Shown here in pieces: positions 60,885 through 64,000 of a stretch of DNA of 64,000 nucleotides (positions are counted from its first letter, which is position 1; the number at the start of each line of letters is the position of its first letter). Origin of the DNA: GCA-2715645 sp042095375 (GTDB taxonomy: Bacteria; Bacteroidota; Bacteroidia; Cytophagales; MED-G16). Below the pieces are notes generated by a model. The model saw only the letters and a list, made by a program, of their open reading frames with translations. It did no database searches and was not told the origin of the DNA. Location: the NCBI GenBank assembly GCA_042095375.1, contig JBELBJ010000004.1:32303-96302 (forward strand), read 5' to 3'. Made by a program: the position numbers and the translations under genes.

Positions 60885-61130
60885 ATGCATCTAGAAATAT
60901 TATCGCCTGAAAATAAAATTTTTGAAGGTGAAGTTAATTCTGTAATTTTTCCTGGTTCTAATGGTAAATTTCAAATATTAAATAATCACGCTCCTCTAAT
61001 AAGTTTTTTAAATAAAGGTGAAATTCTTTATGATAAAAATAATAAAACCGAAAAATTATTAATTTCAGGTGGTGTTGTAGAAATAATAAAAAATAAAGTT
61101 AGTGCTCTTATAGAGGTAATACCTAGTTAA
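60885..61130 (+). CDS. atpC: F-type ATP synthase subunit epsilon, short form
   Basis: Only 81 residues, against about 135 in E. coli. The beta-sandwich domain is complete (MHLEILSPENKIFEGEVNSVIFPGSNGKF in two stretches, then NNHAPLISFLNKGEI). The C-terminal helical hairpin that inhibits ATP hydrolysis is missing. Short epsilon subunits are normal in Bacteroidota. Cotranscribed with atpD. Confidence 0.94.
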   Translation: MHLEILSPENKIFEGEVNSVIFPGSNGKFQILNNHAPLISFLNKGEILYDKNNKTEKLLISGGVVEIIKNKVSALIEVIPS

Positions 61131-61136
61131 TAGTTT

Positions 61137-61155
61137 ATATGACAAGGTGTCATAT
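61137..61155. promoter_or_regulatory. Perfect palindrome upstream of the dnaK promoter
   Basis: ATATGACAAGGTGTCATAT: eight-base arms around a three-base centre, starting six bases after the atpC stop and ending seven bases before the -24 box of dnaK. It has the size of a dimeric repressor or activator site. As an RNA hairpin it would have no U-run, so it is a poor terminator. It is not the CIRCE element, whose arms are TTAGCACTC. Confidence 0.55.
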
Positions 61156-61162
61156 TAATAAT

Positions 61163-61180
61163 CTGGCATAATAGTTGCAT
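61163..61180 (+). promoter_or_regulatory. Sigma-54-type -24/-12 promoter of dnaK
   Basis: CTGGCATAATAGTTGCAT fits YTGGCACG-N4-TTGCW with exact box spacing, and shares CTGGCA-N6-TTGCAT with the grpE promoter. A start near 61190 leaves about 20 bases before the dnaK ATG. No TAnnTTTG element is visible in the gap. Confidence 0.65.
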
Positions 61181-61210
61181 AATTATAGATGAAAATAAAG
61201 TTTATTAATT

Positions 61211-63181
61211 ATGGCTAAAATTATAGGAATCGATTTAGGAACTACAAATTCATGTGTTTCCGTCATGGAAGGAAATGAACCAGTAGTTATACCAAATAGC
61301 GAAGGAAAGAGAACAACTCCCTCAATAGTAGCATTTTTGGAAAAAGGTAAAGGAGATAGAAAAATTGGCGATCCAGCCAAAAGACAAGCTATAACTAATC
61401 CAGAAAATACTATAAGTTCTATTAAAAGATTTATGGGTAAAAAATATTCAGAAATAAATAAAGAAATTAAAAATTTATCTTACAAAGTTGAAAAAGGAAG
61501 TAACGATACTGTAAGGGTAAATGTAGAATCAAGAAAATATACGCCCCAAGAAATATCTGCCATGATTTTACAAAAAATGAAATCAACAGCTGAAGATTAT
61601 CTTGGAAGTGAAGTAAAAGAAGCGGTGGTTACAGTACCTGCATATTTTAATGATTCTGAAAGACAAGCTACTAAAGAAGCTGGAACCATTGCAGGCTTAG
61701 ATGTGAAAAGAATTATCAATGAACCAACTGCGGCAGCTTTAGCATATGGATTAGACAAGAAAAATAAAGATGTTAAAATTGCTGTTTTTGATCTAGGTGG
61801 TGGAACATTTGATATTTCTATTTTAGAACTTGGCGATGGTGTTTTTGAAGTAAAATCTACCAATGGAGATGTACATCTTGGCGGAGATGATTTTGACAAT
61901 ATAATTATAGATTGGCTCGCAGATGAGTTTAAAAAAGATGAAGGAATAGACTTAAAAAAAGATCCTATGGCTTTACAAAGACTGAAAGAAGGAGCAGAAA
62001 AAGCAAAGATAGAACTATCAAGTTCAACATCTACTGAAATAAATTTACCATATATTATGCCAGTAGACGGTGTACCTAAACATTTAGTAAAAACTCTATC
62101 AAGAGCAAAATTCGAACAATTTTCAGATCAATTAATACAAAGAACATTAGAACCTTGTAAAAAAGCACTTAAAGATGCTAAATTAGATGCTAGTGGTATC
62201 GATGAAATAATTTTAGTTGGAGGATCAACCAGAATACCAAAAATACAAGAAGAAGTGTCTAAATTTTTTGGTAAAAAACCATCAAAAGGGGTAAACCCAG
62301 ATGAAGTTGTTGCAGTTGGCGCAGCTATACAAGGTGGTGTTTTAACTGGAGAGGTAAAAGATGTTTTACTTTTAGATGTAACTCCATTGTCACTCGGGAT
62401 CGAAACTCTTGGAGGGGTATTCACAAAATTAATTGAATCAAATACTACCATTCCTACTAAAAAGTCAGAATCATTTTCAACTGCTGCTGATAATCAACCA
62501 GCTGTTGAAATTCATGTTTTGCAAGGTGAAAGACCAATGGCTAAAGATAATAAAACTATTGGTAGATTTCATTTAGAAGGAATTCCACCTGCACCAAGAG
62601 GTGTTCCACAAGTAGAAGTTAAATTTGATATTGATGCAAACGGTATATTAAATGTTTCTGCAAAAGATAAGGGAACAGGAAAAGAGCAAAAAATTAGAAT
62701 AGAAGCTTCTTCTGGACTAAGTGAAGAGGAAATAGAAAAAATGAAAAATGAAGCTAAAGCAAATGAGGATTCTGATAAAAAAGAGAGAGAAAAAATTGAT
62801 AAAATAAATAGTGCTGATGGTTTAATATTTCAAACTGAGAAACAGTTAAAAGAATTTGGTGATAAATTATCTAAAGAAAATAAATCAAATATTGAAAGTT
62901 CTTTAGCAAAATTAAAAGAAGCTCATAAGAGTCAAAATTTAGAAGAAATTGATAAATGTATTGAAACTTTAAATAAGTCTTGGGAAGCAGCTAGTCAAGA
63001 AATGTACAAAGCTTCTCAGGAACAACAGCAAGGTCAACAAGAAGGAAACCCTAAAACAGAACCTAAAAGTGGTAAAAAATCTTCCTCAAAAAATAAGAAA
63101 GATGACATTGCAGATGTAGATTTTGAAGAAGTTAAAGAAGATAAAAAGGAAGATAAGAAAGAGGATAAAAAGAAGAAATAG
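61211..63181 (+). CDS. dnaK: Chaperone DnaK (Hsp70)
   Basis: ATP-driven chaperone of 656 residues. Nucleotide-binding domain (1-385): GIDLGTTNSCVSVMEG, AVVTVPAYFNDSERQA, FDLGGGTFDISILEL and ILVGGSTRIPKIQE. The linker DVLLLDVTP leads to the substrate domain with ERPMAKDNKTIGRFHLEGIP and a helical lid. The tail has the conserved DVDFEEVK, then three EDKK repeats and KK (see repeat at 63137-63172). E. coli DnaK ends EEVKDKK, so the tail is expanded here. It is preceded by a sigma-54-like promoter and a palindrome. Confidence 0.98.
   Translation: MAKIIGIDLGTTNSCVSVMEGNEPVVIPNSEGKRTTPSIVAFLEKGKGDRKIGDPAKRQAITNPENTISSIKRFMGKKYSEINKEIKNLSYKVEKGSNDTVRVNVESRKYTPQEISAMILQKMKSTAEDYLGSEVKEAVVTVPAYFNDSERQATKEAGTIAGLDVKRIINEPTAAALAYGLDKKNKDVKIAVFDLGGGTFDISILELGDGVFEVKSTNGDVHLGGDDFDNIIIDWLADEFKKDEGIDLKKDPMALQRLKEGAEKAKIELSSSTSTEINLPYIMPVDGVPKHLVKTLSRAKFEQFSDQLIQRTLEPCKKALKDAKLDASGIDEIILVGGSTRIPKIQEEVSKFFGKKPSKGVNPDEVVAVGAAIQGGVLTGEVKDVLLLDVTPLSLGIETLGGVFTKLIESNTTIPTKKSESFSTAADNQPAVEIHVLQGERPMAKDNKTIGRFHLEGIPPAPRGVPQVEVKFDIDANGILNVSAKDKGTGKEQKIRIEASSGLSEEEIEKMKNEAKANEDSDKKEREKIDKINSADGLIFQTEKQLKEFGDKLSKENKSNIESSLAKLKEAHKSQNLEEIDKCIETLNKSWEAASQEMYKASQEQQQGQQEGNPKTEPKSGKKSSSKNKKDDIADVDFEEVKEDKKEDKKEDKKKK
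63137..63172 (+). repeat. Three 12-base tandem repeats encoding EDKK at the DnaK C-terminus
   Basis: Three units of the form GA(A/G)GATAA(A/G)AA(A/G) in a row encode EDKKEDKKEDKK, followed by KK and the stop. The units differ at the third codon positions, which suggests they are not a very recent expansion. Confidence 0.85.
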
Positions 63182-63191
63182 TTAAGACTAA

Positions 63192-63581
63192 TTAATTCTT
63201 TTTACCAGTCCATGTACCTTCAACAGAACTCCCATTTGGATCTTTACCTTTCCAAGTTCCAGCAGCATCCTTTTTTTCAAATTTACCAAGCCACTCTCCT
63301 CCATCATTTGTAGTTCCAATTGCAGCAGTTATAGTTCCGTCACTTCCTAGTGCGCCTGCAATTTGATTATTTCCACCGCCAGCATTAGATGAAGTAGTAG
63401 TTCCAGTCACAACACCAACACCATCATCAGAAGAATAAGTAACTGTAGCTTCCCATGTCCCTGAATCTCCTCCAGTATAAGTGCCAGACCATGTCCCCTC
63501 AAAAGGTTTTACATCATCTTCTTCACAAGCAACCAAAAATATTGCAATAACAATCAAAAATGATAATAAAAAATTTTTCAT
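63192..63581 (-). CDS. Small lipoprotein of unknown function
   Basis: A 129-residue lipoprotein: leader MKNFLLSFLIVIAIFLVA then Cys19 and an acidic EEDD, a sequence that often marks surface lipoproteins in Bacteroidota. The mature part is Gly/Thr-rich with repeated G-T-W motifs (FEGTWSGTYTG, DSGTWEATV, AAGTWKGKD, VEGTWTGKK) that suggest a small beta-barrel. No family recognised. Convergent with dnaK, ten bases apart. No promoter motif is visible on the minus strand in the 47 bases upstream. Confidence 0.7.
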   Translation of the reverse strand: MKNFLLSFLIVIAIFLVACEEDDVKPFEGTWSGTYTGGDSGTWEATVTYSSDDGVGVVTGTTTSSNAGGGNNQIAGALGSDGTITAAIGTTNDGGEWLGKFEKKDAAGTWKGKDPNGSSVEGTWTGKKN

Positions 63582-63628
63582 GATTTTATAACAATAATTT
63601 TTACAATAAAGTAAATTAAAATAAAAAA

Positions 63629-64000
63629 TTAAAAATTACAATTTCCTGGACTTCTTGGAAAGGGTATAACATCTCTAATGTTAGTCATTCCAGTAACAAA
63701 TTGAACTAATCTCTCTAAGCCAAGACCAAAACCAGAATGAATAACAGTACCAAATTTTCTAGTTTCCAAATACCACCATAACTGCTTTTCAGAAATATTC
63801 ATCTCTTTCATTCTAGACAAAAGTTTATCATATCTTTCTTCTCTTTGGGATCCTCCAATAATTTCTCCAACTATAGGAAATAAAACATCCATAGCTGCAA
63901 CAGTCTTATCATCATCATTTTGACGCATGTAAAAAGCTTTTATTTTTTTTGGATAATCAACAATAATTACGGGTTTCTTAAAATGTTTTTCAACAAGATA
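63629..64000 (-). CDS. asnS: Asparaginyl-tRNA synthetase (C-terminal part, runs off the window)
   Basis: The last 123 residues of a class II synthetase. The visible part reads YLVEKHFKKPVIIVDYPKKI, then KAFYMRQNDDDKTVAAMDVLFP and motif 3, GLGLERLVQFVTGMTNIRDV, ending IPFPRSPGNCNF. The start lies beyond base 64000. The motif 3 wording and FPRSPG ending fit AsnRS rather than AspRS. The gene charges tRNA-Asn directly, so the amidotransferase route is not needed for asparagine. Confidence 0.94.
   Translation of the reverse strand, partial: YLVEKHFKKPVIIVDYPKKIKAFYMRQNDDDKTVAAMDVLFPIVGEIIGGSQREERYDKLLSRMKEMNISEKQLWWYLETRKFGTVIHSGFGLGLERLVQFVTGMTNIRDVIPFPRSPGNCNF

Noticed and set aside
1..64000. 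CRISPR arrays, insertion sequences, integrases, phage genes and toxin-antitoxin pairs
   Set aside because: Searched for by eye on both strands; none found. The only repeats are short tandem or inverted ones listed above.

Overview
The window is an AT-rich, very tightly packed stretch of a Bacteroidota chromosome, most like a free-living marine flavobacterial or cytophagal lineage. Support for this: a SusC/SusD outer-membrane uptake pair, a TPR-PD40-OmpA protein, a DnaJ with only two zinc-binding repeats, a short AtpC, an HQLGTP-type histidine kinase, and promoters of the TTTG-N19-TAnnTTTG type. Order and genus cannot be settled from this sequence. Neighbouring genes commonly overlap or abut, including at convergent ends. 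I see no insertion sequence, integrase, phage gene or CRISPR array. A run of ten Ns shows the source is a draft or metagenome assembly.

Layout. 1-10082 (minus strand) is the classical transcription/translation operon: tRNA-Tyr, an assembly gap, tRNA-Thr, tuf, tRNA-Trp, secE, nusG, rplK, rplA, rplJ, rplL, rpoB and the start of rpoC, driven by a near-ideal promoter at 10052-10082. 10148-17865 holds pyrH-frr (plus), nadD, gmk, ahcY and birA (minus), and rsfS-ftsH-lpxH (plus). 17845-21421 (minus) holds an arylsulfate sulfotransferase-like lipoprotein, a CHR-family transporter and a P-loop sulfotransferase. 21423-27418 is a SusC-SusD-lipoprotein operon closed by a strong terminator. 27521-34762 holds an OmpA-like protein, folD, lepA, a lipid A acyltransferase and a PhoD phosphatase, all minus.

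34823-38204 (plus) is a four-gene overlapping operon: a ribulose-phosphate-3-epimerase-like domain fused to two CBS domains, a DAHP synthase, a KdsC-like phosphatase and sucD. After lpd, fabG, clpC and a WbqC-family gene comes mltG-thioesterase-yihY, then tRNA-Ser with an exact promoter, an alkyltransferase-like protein and an unknown barrel protein. Next are a GH109-like enzyme and a sodium/solute symporter (minus), then a long plus-strand run: clpS, recR, an aminotransferase, rfaE1, adk, obgE, grpE, dnaJ, an unknown secreted protein, an orphan histidine kinase, atpD-atpC and dnaK. A small lipoprotein and the 3' part of asnS (minus) close the window.

Most interesting signals. (1) Sigma-54-type -24/-12 promoters with exact spacing lie in front of both grpE-dnaJ and dnaK, and an 8+3+8 palindrome lies just upstream of the dnaK site. 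This suggests alternative-sigma control of the Hsp70 machine. (2) The epimerase-CBS fusion is translationally coupled to a DAHP synthase and a KdsC-like phosphatase. (3) Two unrelated sulfuryl-transfer enzymes flank a CHR transporter, with the first gene of the set starting right behind a terminator. (4) There are several stem-loops in the tuf-rpo operon and a stacked terminator array in front of susC. Most other genes are ordinary housekeeping genes.
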